A stretch of 64,000 nt of DNA from Aminobacter anthyllidis (GTDB lineage Bacteria; Pseudomonadota; Alphaproteobacteria; Rhizobiales; Rhizobiaceae). A program made the translations under genes and the position numbers. Below the pieces are notes generated by a model that had not been told where the DNA came from, ran no database searches, and saw only the letters and a program-made list of their open reading frames with translations. Positions 34,056 to 42,689 of the stretch are shown here, piece after piece. Numbering within the stretch: position 1 is the first letter of the stretch; the number at the start of each line of letters is the position of its first letter. The stretch is taken from NCBI RefSeq assembly GCF_018555685.1, contig NZ_JAFLWW010000010.1, positions 155,214 through 219,213 of the forward strand. Direction: 5' to 3'.

Positions 34056-36209
34056 TCACCCGAACACCACGCGCCGGGCTTCGCGGCGGCGCTGCAGGAA
34101 GCCGATGACGGCGTTGCGCAGTTTCGCTGCGAAGCGGTCGCGCCGGGTCGGGTTGTAGATGATGTCGGCGCGGTAGAAGGACGGGCACAGCACCGCCGCT
34201 TCCGAGACCTCACCGCAATTGCCGCAGCCAACGCAAGTGTTGTCGATCGCCACCACCGGGTCGTCGCGCAGCGGATCGTCGGTGTGTTTCAGCGACAGCG
34301 ACGGGCAACCGGACAGGCGGATGCAGGCATGGTCGCCGGTGCAGGTGTCCTCGTCGACGCCGAAGCGTTCGCGCACCATGCGCTGGCCGGATTTCACCGC
34401 CTTGGAGAACAGGGGCTTTTCGCGGCGCTGGCGGTTGAGCATGCATTCGGAGGAGGCGACGATGATCTTGGGGCCTTCCTCCTTCGAGGTCAGCGCTTCC
34501 TTCAGCGTGTCGCGCATCTTCGCCACGTCATAGGTGTGGTCGATCTGGCGCACCCATTTGGCGCCAATGCCCTTGACGGCGTTGACGATCGAATTGTTGG
34601 TCGAACGATCCGGATTGTCGGCGCGCGACGACAGGATGTCCTGCCCGCCGGTCGCCGACGAGTAGTAGTTGTCGACGACCATGATGACGCCGTCATGCTT
34701 GTTGTAGACGGCGTTGCCGACCGAGGTGGTGAGCCCGTTGTGCCAGAAGCCGCCGTCGCCCATCACCGAGATCGCGCGCTTGCCGGCGTCGACGTTGAAG
34801 GCCGACGCGGACGCCGGCCCGAGACCATAGCCCATGGTCGAGCCGCCGATGTTGAAGGGCGGCAGGATGGAAAAAAGGTGGCAGCCGATATCGGCAGAGA
34901 CGTGATGTTCGCCGAGTTCCTGCTCGACGAGCTTCATGGCGGCGAAGATCGGCCGTTCCGGGCAGCCGGTGCAGAAGCCGGCTGGGCGGGCGGGCACGAC
35001 GGCATTGAGCGCCTTGACCTTCGGATCGGCGAGCACCGCATCGGCGCTCGGCAGCGGCGGACGGTTGCCGAGCAGGGCCACTGCGTGTTCTTCGAGGAAC
35101 GCCTGGATGCCGTTCATCAGGACGGCGGCAGTGTAGTCGCCCCGGATCGGCAGGATACCCTTGCCGGCGAGCCTGGTGTTGATGTCACGCCGGCGCAGGA
35201 TGGAGTTGACCGCCTGCTCGAGATAGTCGGGGTGGCCCTCCTCGACCATCAGCACGGCGCGCTTGCCGGCGCAGAATGCCGTCACCTCGTCGTCGATCAG
35301 CGGATAGGTGACGTTGAGCACATAGAGCGGAATGACCGAATTGCCGTAGGAATCGGCGAGGCCCAGAAGCTGCAGGCCGCGCATGACCGAATTGTACATG
35401 CCGCCTTGCAGGATGATGCCGACGTCGCCCTCGTCGGGACCGAACCATTCGTTCAGCTTGCGGCTCTTGATGAACTCGATCGCCGCCGGCCAGCGCTTTT
35501 CGATCTTCTCGCGGTCATGCACGGTGATCGAAACCGGCGGCAGCACGATGCGGTCGAGGTCGCGCACCGGGTTTTCCAGTGCCTCCTTGATGGTGAAGGC
35601 CGGGCGCTTGTTGTCCTTGGCGATGAACTGGCCATGCACGTGGCAGGCGCGGATGCGCACCTGCATCATCACAGGCGTGTTGGAGGCCTCCGACAATTCG
35701 AAGCCGTCCTCGACCGACTTGACGATCGATTCGAGATTGGGGCGCGGGTCGAGCAGCCACATCTGCGATTTCATCGCGAAAGCATGGCTGCGCTCCTGCG
35801 GGATCGACGAGCCCTCGCCATAGTCCTCACCGAGGATGATCAGGGCGCCGCCCTTGACGCCGCTCGACGCCAGGTTGGTCAGCGCATCGCTGGCGACATT
35901 GGTGCCGGCGGTCGATTTCCAGGTCACCGCGCCGCGCAGCGGATACATCACGGAAGCCGAGAGCATGGCGGCGGCAGCGGCTTCCGAAGCGGAAGATTCG
36001 AAATGCACGCCGAGTTCATCGAGCACCGGCTTGGCGTCGGCGAGAACGTCCATCAGATGCGAGATCGGCGAGCCCTGATAACCGCCGACATAGGACACGC
36101 CCGACTGCAGCAGCGCCTTGGTGATGGCGAGGATTCCCTCGCCACGAAAAAGATCGCCCTCGCCAAGCTTGAGGTCCTCGACCTCGCGCGCAAAAGACCG
36201 TTCCGCCAT
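34056..36209 (-). CDS. iorA: Indolepyruvate ferredoxin oxidoreductase, alpha subunit
   Basis: A 717-residue TPP-dependent oxidoreductase subunit. The N-terminal half has the 2-oxoacid oxidoreductase Pyr domain (GYQGSPISHLMDVL); the PP domain carries GDGGFWHNGLTTS with the distal NYYSSATGG, a TPP/Mg site. The C-terminal ferredoxin domain has Cys residues in CTGDHACIRLSGCPSL and CVGCGNCGEVSEAAVLCPS; the first cluster has an irregular spacing, the second is canonical. RBS GGAGGGTCGAT supports the start. First gene of the minus-strand iorAB operon, with tandem TGCATAT repeats about 90 bases upstream. Confidence 0.94.
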   Translation of the reverse strand: MAERSFAREVEDLKLGEGDLFRGEGILAITKALLQSGVSYVGGYQGSPISHLMDVLADAKPVLDELGVHFESSASEAAAAAMLSASVMYPLRGAVTWKSTAGTNVASDALTNLASSGVKGGALIILGEDYGEGSSIPQERSHAFAMKSQMWLLDPRPNLESIVKSVEDGFELSEASNTPVMMQVRIRACHVHGQFIAKDNKRPAFTIKEALENPVRDLDRIVLPPVSITVHDREKIEKRWPAAIEFIKSRKLNEWFGPDEGDVGIILQGGMYNSVMRGLQLLGLADSYGNSVIPLYVLNVTYPLIDDEVTAFCAGKRAVLMVEEGHPDYLEQAVNSILRRRDINTRLAGKGILPIRGDYTAAVLMNGIQAFLEEHAVALLGNRPPLPSADAVLADPKVKALNAVVPARPAGFCTGCPERPIFAAMKLVEQELGEHHVSADIGCHLFSILPPFNIGGSTMGYGLGPASASAFNVDAGKRAISVMGDGGFWHNGLTTSVGNAVYNKHDGVIMVVDNYYSSATGGQDILSSRADNPDRSTNNSIVNAVKGIGAKWVRQIDHTYDVAKMRDTLKEALTSKEEGPKIIVASSECMLNRQRREKPLFSKAVKSGQRMVRERFGVDEDTCTGDHACIRLSGCPSLSLKHTDDPLRDDPVVAIDNTCVGCGNCGEVSEAAVLCPSFYRADIIYNPTRRDRFAAKLRNAVIGFLQRRREARRVVFG

Positions 36210-36289
36210 ATCGACCCTCCCAGGCGTGGCCAGACTGCGCCACCATGGCTCGACGCCCCTCTGGGCCGCCAGGCTCCCGGGCGTCGAGC

Positions 36290-36321
36290 TGCATATCTAT
36301 GAAAATGCATATTCATGAAAA
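36290..36321. promoter_or_regulatory. Tandem 16-base repeat and dyad upstream of iorA
   Basis: TGCATATCTATGAAAA (36290-36305) is followed directly by TGCATATTCATGAAAA (36306-36321), identical at 14 of 16 positions, then TGCATGG. Across the junction, ATGAAAATGCATATTCAT (36299-36316) is an 18-base dyad with one mismatched pair. The core AAATGCATAT is also at 30891. A further ATGCATG and TGCATAT occur at 36418 and 36429. It is probably the operator and promoter of iorAB. Confidence 0.6.
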
Positions 36322-36370
36322 TGCATGGACCTGTCAATCGCCCGGGGAGCAGTCACGTCCTGCGAAGGAA

Positions 36371-36407
36371 AAATAAGAGGAGAGGCAAGTGTCGGCCAAC
36401 ACTTGCC
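36371..36407 (-). terminator. Probable terminator of the DDAH gene
   Basis: Perfect 9-base stem GGCAAGTGT (36384-36392) and ACACTTGCC (36399-36407). On the minus strand it is followed by a pyrimidine-rich stretch with a run of five T near 36371. It lies 80 bases after the DDAH stop. Confidence 0.45.
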
Positions 36408-36486
36408 GATGCTTCAGATGCATGTCTGTGCATATATAAAAATCACGGCGAGGATCATGGCACCCGCCGCGACGCCAGAGACCCGC

Positions 36487-37290
36487 TCAGTTGGCCCGGC
36501 GATGCCAGCGCAGCGACATGCAGGACAGGCCGGCGTCGATCTTGCCGATCTCGGTCGTCTTGAGCGCCACTACCTTGTAGCCGAGCCGGTCGAGCATCTC
36601 GATGGTGCGTGGGTAATCGGCACCGACCATCACCACGTCGTTGACGCGCAGCGCGTTGGCGGCGGGCTCTTCGCCTTCAGGGATGAGCACCTCGCGAAAA
36701 TCCTTGAACACGCCCGAGCGCGCGAGCCGTTTTGTCGACAGCATCGTCTCGCTGTCCAGTAGCGAGCAATCGCTCTTGAAATGCAGCACGCCCTCGGGCG
36801 TCTGCACGATCTCGCCCTTGCGCCCGAGCCGGTCGAGGCTGGTAATGAGGCCCTCGGCGCCGGCGCGGTCGGTGCGGGCCGACAGGCCGATCATCACGCT
36901 TTTGGGCGCCGTCAGCACGTCGCCACCGTCGGCGAAGCCGGGCGAGGGCAGGTCGAGCACGGTGCCGAACATCGCCTTAAGTGTCGGTGCGATCTCGGCG
37001 GTTTCCCTGACCCGGGTCTCGGCGCCGGGCCGGAGCAGGATCGCACCCTCGGGGAAGACGAGCGCAGGGTCCTCGACGAAGATCGAATCCGGAAAGCTTT
37101 CCAGCGCCGGCAGCACGGTCACCTCGACGCCCGCCGCGCGCACGGCGGCGATATATGCGGTGTGCTCGGCCTTCACGCCGTCAAAGGTCGGGTTGCCGCG
37201 ATCGTCGGCGCGCAGGCCGTTGACCACAGACCGCGCCGGCTCGCGCACGATCGCCGCATTGAATTCATAGACCTCTGGCCTGGATGTCAT
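36487..37290 (-). CDS. Dimethylarginine dimethylaminohydrolase-like amidinotransferase-fold enzyme
   Basis: A 267-residue pentein-fold hydrolase. The acidic motif DSIFVEDPA, the LHFKSDCSLLD block with the catalytic His, and the C-terminal nucleophile Cys in AGLSCMSLR match DDAH, which hydrolyses N-omega-methylated arginine to citrulline and methylamines. Length is close to bacterial DDAH (about 254-285). Related members act on arginine itself. It is cytosolic and transcribed apart from its neighbours; the AraC gene upstream on the same strand ends 113 bases before it. Confidence 0.9.
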   Translation of the reverse strand: MTSRPEVYEFNAAIVREPARSVVNGLRADDRGNPTFDGVKAEHTAYIAAVRAAGVEVTVLPALESFPDSIFVEDPALVFPEGAILLRPGAETRVRETAEIAPTLKAMFGTVLDLPSPGFADGGDVLTAPKSVMIGLSARTDRAGAEGLITSLDRLGRKGEIVQTPEGVLHFKSDCSLLDSETMLSTKRLARSGVFKDFREVLIPEGEEPAANALRVNDVVMVGADYPRTIEMLDRLGYKVVALKTTEIGKIDAGLSCMSLRWHRRAN

Positions 37291-37402
37291 GTCGCTGTGC
37301 TCGTGCTCTGGCGTTCCCTGGGTACGTCAGCGTGCCCGAATTGGCGGAGCCTGTCGACGGGCGGCAGATAGGCCAGGGTTTGCCGTCGCGAAAGACGGCG
37401 AT

Positions 37403-38233
37403 CTATTGTCCTTGCGCGCGCCTGAATTCGCTCGGCGACTGACCGGCGATGCGGCGGAAGTCGCGGCTGAAATGATAGGGATCGCCATAACCACAGCTCA
37501 GCGCTACCGCCGATATCTTGGCGTCCGACTCCGTCAGCAGCCGCTTGGCGAGGTTCATGCGTTCGTGGCGCATCCAGTCCATCGGCGTGGTGCCGGTCTT
37601 CTGCCGGAACTGGCGGTGCAGCTGCGAGGCGCTGAGGCTGGAGATATCTGCCATGTCCTCGATCTGCCAGTTGCGGGCGATGTCGGCCCTGAGTGCCCGC
37701 ATCAGCCGCTGGATGCGCTCGCCGCTGTCTTCTTCCTGCTCGCCACGCTCGGCGACCAGAAGCGCAATCGCCTGGCTGACGACGGTGCTCGACAGCGCGT
37801 CGGTGGTCTGGCTGCGATGGCCCAGCATGTCGAGTGCCTGTTCGAAAAGTGGCTCGGCTCCGCCCGACCCGGCGAAGACCGGCGACTGGCCGACGCGCAG
37901 GAAGGCGAACACGGCGTCGAGCCCGTGGCCGTCGATGCTCATCCAGAGATAAAGCCAGTGGTCGGCGTCCGCGTGGCAGCCATGGGCATATTGCATCGCC
38001 GTGTCGAGCCAGACGACGCTGCCGGCGCCAGCGGCGAAACGCTGGCCGGCGACCTCGATCAACCCGCGGCCGGAAATCGTCAGGATCAGCGTGTGGTGGT
38101 GGAAGCGCCGCGTCACCAGCCCATCCCTGGCGGTGAAGCGCGTGCGCCCGGCGACCAGGATCTTGTAGGGATAAGCCTCCGCATGCCGCCCCGGCGTGTG
38201 GAACAGGATCTCGTCGCGGTGGGTTTCGGTCAT
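37403..38233 (-). CDS. AraC family transcriptional regulator
   Basis: A 276-residue activator with an N-terminal cupin-like sensor (about 10-130, HHHTLILTISGRGLIEVAG) and a C-terminal double helix-turn-helix (about 180-276: DMADISSLSASQLHRQFRQ, then ALSCGYGDPYHFSRDFRRIAGQSPSEFR, the AraC signature). It is divergent from the P450-ferredoxin pair with a 174-base intergenic region, so it most likely regulates that pair or the DDAH gene downstream. Confidence 0.92.
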   Translation of the reverse strand: MTETHRDEILFHTPGRHAEAYPYKILVAGRTRFTARDGLVTRRFHHHTLILTISGRGLIEVAGQRFAAGAGSVVWLDTAMQYAHGCHADADHWLYLWMSIDGHGLDAVFAFLRVGQSPVFAGSGGAEPLFEQALDMLGHRSQTTDALSSTVVSQAIALLVAERGEQEEDSGERIQRLMRALRADIARNWQIEDMADISSLSASQLHRQFRQKTGTTPMDWMRHERMNLAKRLLTESDAKISAVALSCGYGDPYHFSRDFRRIAGQSPSEFRRAQGQ

Positions 38234-38407
38234 TTTTGCACAGGCCGTTCAGATAATCCGTTGCCAGCGTTGTAGCCGCACTCGGATCGTGATGCGAGTT
38301 TTATCCATCAAGGCGCGATTTCGGTGCATTCATATCGGCGCCACAGGCGCTAGCCTAGCGGAGGCTGCCGCGTTTTGGCGGCGATCCATATCCATCGGAG
38401 CGACCAG

Positions 38408-39664
38408 ATGGCGACCGCTACCCCAAAGGCAAGCGAACACGGCACGGCATTCGAACCTTTGTCGGCAACCTTCGCCCAGAACCCCTACCCCGCCTATGCG
38501 GCGCTGCGCGACAAGGGCGAGCCACAGTTCTTCCCCGATTTCGGCATGTGGCTGGTCGCCCGCTTCGACGATGTCGCCGGCATCGCCCGCGACAATTCCA
38601 TGGTGCGTTCGCCGGAGTTCTTCATGTCGCATGAGGAGATCGAGGCCGAAAAGCGCGCCCAGAACTGGCACGACATGCCGCACCATTCCCGCTTCGTGCA
38701 GTTCTCCATGCTCGACAGCGACGGCGAGGTGCACGACCGGCTCCGCAAGCAGGTGTTCCGCGAGTTCACCCCCGCCTTCATCGCCCGCCAGCGTGGCATG
38801 ATCCAGAGCTTCGTCGACAAGCTTGTCGATGGCCTGATCGACAAGGGCGAGATCGATTTCGTCGAGGACCTCGCCGCCCAGGTGCCGGGCCACATCATCG
38901 GCCGCGTGCTCGGCGTGCCGGACGAGGATTGCCCGCAGCTGCGCGTCTGGTCGGAAAACGTCGTCAAGTTCTTCGACATCGACCGCAACGACGAGCGCAA
39001 GGCGACCGCCGAGAAGGCGACGACCGAATTCTACCACTATCTGCTCAGTTTGATGGCCGAGCGCCGCGCGGCCCCGCAGGAAGACCTGATCACCCGACTG
39101 ATCGCGGCGCAGGATGCCGGCCACCTCAACGAGGACGAACTGGTCTCGACCTGCATGCTGATCCTGATGGCCGGGCACGGTTCGACCATCGATGTGCTGG
39201 GGTCGGGCATGCATGCGCTGCTGCGCTTTCCCGATCAGATGCAGCGCCTGCGCCAGGACCAGGGACTGATCCACACGGCGATCCAGGAGATGTTCCGCTT
39301 TGAGTCACCGCTGCCCTTCTTCCATCGCTACGCGACCACCGATTGCGTGGTCGGCGGCAAGGCGTTTGCGCGCGGCACCAAGTTCGGCTTGCTCTATGGC
39401 GCTGCCAACCGCGACCCCGCGGCCTTCGGCGACGATGCTGGCAGCTTCGATGTCGGTCGTAACCCCAACCGGCACCTCGCCTTTGGCGGCGGCGCCCATT
39501 TCTGCCTCGGCAACCATCTGGCGCGCCTCGACATGGAGGTGATCTTCACGACGCTGATCAAGCGGCTGAAGTCGATCACGCTCGCGGAAGCCGAGCCGCA
39601 CTACAAGCCCGGCCTGTCCGTGCGCGGCCCCAAGGCGCTGCGCCTGACGCTGACGCCGACCTGA
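38408..39664 (+). CDS. Cytochrome P450
   Basis: A 418-residue soluble bacterial P450. The heme-binding loop is FGGGAHFCLGNHLA with Cys366 as thiolate ligand; the ExxR helix is QEMFRFESP; the I-helix oxygen-activation motif is MAGHGST near 253-259. The start at 38408 has GGAG at 38397-38400; an upstream in-frame ATG at 38375 lacks one. It would hydroxylate a small hydrophobic compound using electrons from the ferredoxin encoded 15 bases downstream. No ferredoxin reductase gene is next to it, so a housekeeping reductase must supply electrons. Confidence 0.94.
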   Translation: MATATPKASEHGTAFEPLSATFAQNPYPAYAALRDKGEPQFFPDFGMWLVARFDDVAGIARDNSMVRSPEFFMSHEEIEAEKRAQNWHDMPHHSRFVQFSMLDSDGEVHDRLRKQVFREFTPAFIARQRGMIQSFVDKLVDGLIDKGEIDFVEDLAAQVPGHIIGRVLGVPDEDCPQLRVWSENVVKFFDIDRNDERKATAEKATTEFYHYLLSLMAERRAAPQEDLITRLIAAQDAGHLNEDELVSTCMLILMAGHGSTIDVLGSGMHALLRFPDQMQRLRQDQGLIHTAIQEMFRFESPLPFFHRYATTDCVVGGKAFARGTKFGLLYGAANRDPAAFGDDAGSFDVGRNPNRHLAFGGGAHFCLGNHLARLDMEVIFTTLIKRLKSITLAEAEPHYKPGLSVRGPKALRLTLTPT

Positions 39665-39678
39665 TCAAGGAGACTTCC

Positions 39679-39999
39679 ATGTACAGCGTAACCTTCGTCG
39701 ACGCCGACGGTCTGGCCAGACAGCTCACCGCCAGCGAAGGCCAGAGTGTCATGTCAGTGGCCGTGGCCAACGGCATTGACCAGATTCTCGCCGAATGCGG
39801 CGGCTCCTGTGCCTGCGGCACCTGCCATTGCTACGTTGACGAGAGCTGGACCGAGCGGCTGCCTGCGCCCGACGATTCCGAGCAGGGCATGATCGAGTGC
39901 CTGATGAACCCGACCGAGCGCAGCCGCCTGACCTGCCAGCTCAAGATGTCGCAAGCGCTCGACGGCCTCGTCGTCCACTTGCCGCGCGAGCAATATTGA
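39679..39999 (+). CDS. [2Fe-2S] ferredoxin
   Basis: A 106-residue plant/adrenodoxin-type ferredoxin. The cluster ligands are C40, C46, C49 (C-x5-C-x2-C) and C86 in RLTCQLK; C44 and C51 are extra cysteines in the loop. It follows the P450 by 15 bases with a good RBS (AAGGAGA) and is the likely redox partner, as for putidaredoxin and P450cam. Confidence 0.94.
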   Translation: MYSVTFVDADGLARQLTASEGQSVMSVAVANGIDQILAECGGSCACGTCHCYVDESWTERLPAPDDSEQGMIECLMNPTERSRLTCQLKMSQALDGLVVHLPREQY

Positions 40000-40059
40000 G
40001 CTTGGCCGCCCCGGCATAAAGGCGCTATCTCTAGGCTTCCCGGTAACAGGAGGCTCCTG

Positions 40060-41013
40060 ATGACGCTGCAACTGACGGGTATTCACCATCTCACCGCGAT
40101 TACCGCCGACGCGCCCGGCAACCTGCGCTTTTATACGCGGACGCTCGGTTTGCGGCTGGTCAAGAAGACGGTCAACCAGGACGACACCAGCGCCTATCAC
40201 CTGTTTTACGCCGATGGCAAAGCAAGTCCCGGCTCGGACCTGACGTTTTTCGACTGGCCGGTCGGGCGCGAGCAGCGCGGCACCCACAGCATTGCCCGTA
40301 CCGGTCTCAGGGTGGCGGACGAGGCGTCGCTGTCATGGTGGCGCGATCATCTCAAGGCCGAGGGCGTCGATACGTCGGAGATCAGCGACGTCGGCGGCCA
40401 CAAAGCGATCGATTTCGAAGATCCGGAAGGCCAGCGTTTCCGGCTGATCGACGATGGCGGCCGGGGTGGTTTCAATCCCTGGATGGCCAGCGTGATTCCC
40501 GTGGAACACCAGATCAGGGGCCTCGGCCCGATCACCATCAGCGTGCCCGACCTGGCAAGCACCGAGACGGTACTGATCAAGGTCATGAACATGCACAAGG
40601 TGCGCGACTACGCTTCGCCCGACGGCGTGGGGCAAGTCCATGTCTTTGCCATGGGCGAGGGTGGCCCGACCGCCGAGCTGCATGTCGCGGTCCAACCCAG
40701 ACTCGGGGCGGCCATGCAAGGGGCCGGCGGGGTCCACCACGTCGCTTTCCGCACGCCGGATGTCGAGCAGATCCATCAATGGGCGGCGCGGCTGCAGGAA
40801 TTTCGGTTGCCGTCGAGCGGCGAGGTCGAGCGCTACTACTTCCGTTCGCTCTATTTCCGCGAGCCCAACGGCATCCTGTTCGAGATCGCCACCGACGGCC
40901 CCGGCTTCACCGTCGACGAGCCGCTGGAGAGCCTCGGCGAGCGCCTGTCGCTGCCGCCTTTCCTCGAAGGCAAACGGGCGTCGATCGAGGCCAAGCTCAA
41001 GCCGCTGACGTAA
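40060..41013 (+). CDS. VOC-superfamily ring-cleaving dioxygenase-like protein (MhqO-like)
   Basis: A 317-residue protein with two vicinal-oxygen-chelate modules. Metal-site elements are GIHHLTAIT (H9, H10) at the start, GGVHHVAF in the second half, and [10 protein letters not shown] near the end. Family members such as Bacillus MhqO/MhqA handle quinones and hydroquinones; the substrate here is unknown. The RBS AGGAGG at 40048-40053 fixes the start. It ends 17 bases inside the convergent neighbour. It is a paralogue of the first 310 residues of the next gene product. Confidence 0.88.
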   Translation: MTLQLTGIHHLTAITADAPGNLRFYTRTLGLRLVKKTVNQDDTSAYHLFYADGKASPGSDLTFFDWPVGREQRGTHSIARTGLRVADEASLSWWRDHLKAEGVDTSEISDVGGHKAIDFEDPEGQRFRLIDDGGRGGFNPWMASVIPVEHQIRGLGPITISVPDLASTETVLIKVMNMHKVRDYASPDGVGQVHVFAMGEGGPTAELHVAVQPRLGAAMQGAGGVHHVAFRTPDVEQIHQWAARLQEFRLPSSGEVERYYFRSLYFREPNGILFEIATDGPGFTVDEPLESLGERLSLPPFLEGKRASIEAKLKPLT

Positions 41014-42562
41014 TTCGAACGGCGATCCATTCGCGCAGGACGGCGATGTCGGCGTCGTCGAACCCGTGACCTGACGGGATGGTGCGGGCGTCGACTTTGG
41101 CGCCGGCATCGCGCAGCAGGCCCTCGAGTTCGGGGCCGAAATTGCTGAACACGTCGACGTCGCCCGCGATCAACAGCACCTCGGCGTCCGAGAGATCGGC
41201 TGCCGGCGGCTGCTCCAGCACCATCGCTGCCCGCAGCAGAGCTGCGCGCCGGATGACTTCAGGGTGCAACAGCATGGTGGCCGCCAGCATGTTGGCGCCG
41301 TTGGAATGGCCGAGGAAGACAAGCCTTTCCGGGTCAAGCCGGTAGGCCTCGATGGCCCCGTCGATGAAGGCAGCAAGTGCCGCGGCCTCCGACCTGATGT
41401 CGGCCTGGTCGAACCTGTTGGCAGACAGCCGGCGGAACCAGCGCGGCGTGCCCTCGTCGGTGGCGCGGCCGCGCAACGCAAGCAGCGTCGCGCGCGGAGC
41501 CGCCTTGGCGGCGAAGGGCAACAGGGAGGTCTCGTTGCCGCCGGAGCCGTGCAGCAGCACGATCGTCGTGCCGTCGGGATTCTCGGGGGTGTAGAAGCGA
41601 TGGACGAAGGGCAGGTCGCGATAGATCACGCGCTCTTCGCCGGGCCAGGAAAACTGCGGCAACATCGTCCTCAACTCGTCGATCTTGTCGGCCCTGTCTG
41701 GCGGCACGAACAGGTGTGTGCCGAGTTCCGACGGGGCCTCGTCCACCGCCATGCCGGGGCCGTCGGTGGCCAGTTCGAACAGCGAGCCGCCCGGCTCGCG
41801 CACATAGAGCGAATAGAAATACTTGCGGTCGTGCACATTGGTGATGGTCGAATTGCTGGAAGCGAGTTCGCCATGCACCCGCTCGACCTCGTTGGTGTCT
41901 TTTGCCCGGAAGGCGATGTGGTCGATGGTGCCGGTGCCTGGGGCGCTGGTCCAGAAACCCTTGGCGTCCCTGATGTCGATGATGTCGCCGGTATCAGAGA
42001 CGAGGCGCCGGATGAACTCGGTGCTTTGTTGCGGCCGATAGCCGAAATGGCGCGTAAGGAAGCTTTCGGTGAGTTCGGGCACTTCGCTGAGGATGGTCGC
42101 GCCACGGATGCAGCGGATCGCCTGTTTTGCCGGTACGTCGCTGTGTTCCCAGACGACAGGTTCCGGAAAACCACCGACGCCCACGAGCTTGACGATGACG
42201 CCGTCGGGATCCTTGAGCCGCAGCGTTGGCTCGCCAAACTCCTCCGAAGGGCCCGATATCTCGATATGATGCGACAGCGCCCGCGTCAGCCAGAAGCCGA
42301 TGCTTGACGGATCGATGGCAAGCGCAACCTCGCTTGGCTGGCCATGGCCGACACGCCCCTGGGCGCCGTCCTCCCAGACCAGGAAGGTGATCAGCGAACC
42401 CGGATTGGCCGCGCCGTCGCCATAAAACAGGTGAAGCTGGGTCGCGTCCTCGTAGCCGCCGGTCTGCTTCACCAGCCGCAGCCCGAGGAAGCCGACATAG
42501 AAGTCGACATTGGCCTGCACCTTGCGGGTGATGAGCGTGATGTGATGAATCCCGGCGCCCAT
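40997..42562 (-). CDS. Fused ring-cleaving dioxygenase-like (MhqO) and carboxylesterase (MhqD) protein
   Basis: A 521-residue two-part protein. Residues 1-310 are two VOC modules ([36 protein letters not shown]). Residues 325-521 are an alpha/beta hydrolase of the phospholipase/carboxylesterase group: oxyanion LLHGSGGNE, nucleophile GHSNG with Ser420, acid in IAGDVDVF, and the histidine in SGHGFDD. In Bacillus subtilis, mhqO and mhqD are separate genes of the quinone-stress regulon, so this fusion suggests that the two reactions are consecutive. RBS GGAGG supports the start. The 3' end overlaps the convergent VOC gene by 17 bases. Confidence 0.88.
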   Translation of the reverse strand: MGAGIHHITLITRKVQANVDFYVGFLGLRLVKQTGGYEDATQLHLFYGDGAANPGSLITFLVWEDGAQGRVGHGQPSEVALAIDPSSIGFWLTRALSHHIEISGPSEEFGEPTLRLKDPDGVIVKLVGVGGFPEPVVWEHSDVPAKQAIRCIRGATILSEVPELTESFLTRHFGYRPQQSTEFIRRLVSDTGDIIDIRDAKGFWTSAPGTGTIDHIAFRAKDTNEVERVHGELASSNSTITNVHDRKYFYSLYVREPGGSLFELATDGPGMAVDEAPSELGTHLFVPPDRADKIDELRTMLPQFSWPGEERVIYRDLPFVHRFYTPENPDGTTIVLLHGSGGNETSLLPFAAKAAPRATLLALRGRATDEGTPRWFRRLSANRFDQADIRSEAAALAAFIDGAIEAYRLDPERLVFLGHSNGANMLAATMLLHPEVIRRAALLRAAMVLEQPPAADLSDAEVLLIAGDVDVFSNFGPELEGLLRDAGAKVDARTIPSGHGFDDADIAVLREWIAVRITSAA

Positions 42563-42639
42563 GACGCACCTCCGGCCGATTTGCTTCGGCCCGACATTCC
42601 ATCAGCCGGGCGGGGCACGCAACCGATGATCGGTCCGCC

Positions 42640-42670
42640 AAAAAGAAAGGCCCCGACAAGCGGGGCCTTT
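42640..42670 (-). terminator. Intrinsic terminator of malate synthase gene
   Basis: Stem AAAGGCCCCG (42646-42655) and CGGGGCCTTT (42661-42670) with loop ACAAG; on the minus strand it is followed by TCTTTTT. It is 20 bases after the glcB stop. Confidence 0.8.
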
Positions 42671-42689
42671 CGATGCCGTCTTGGGAGTC

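Noticed and set aside
34038..36302. Long plus-strand frame opposite iorA
   Set aside because: No family motif, while the minus strand has the TPP and ferredoxin motifs of IorA.
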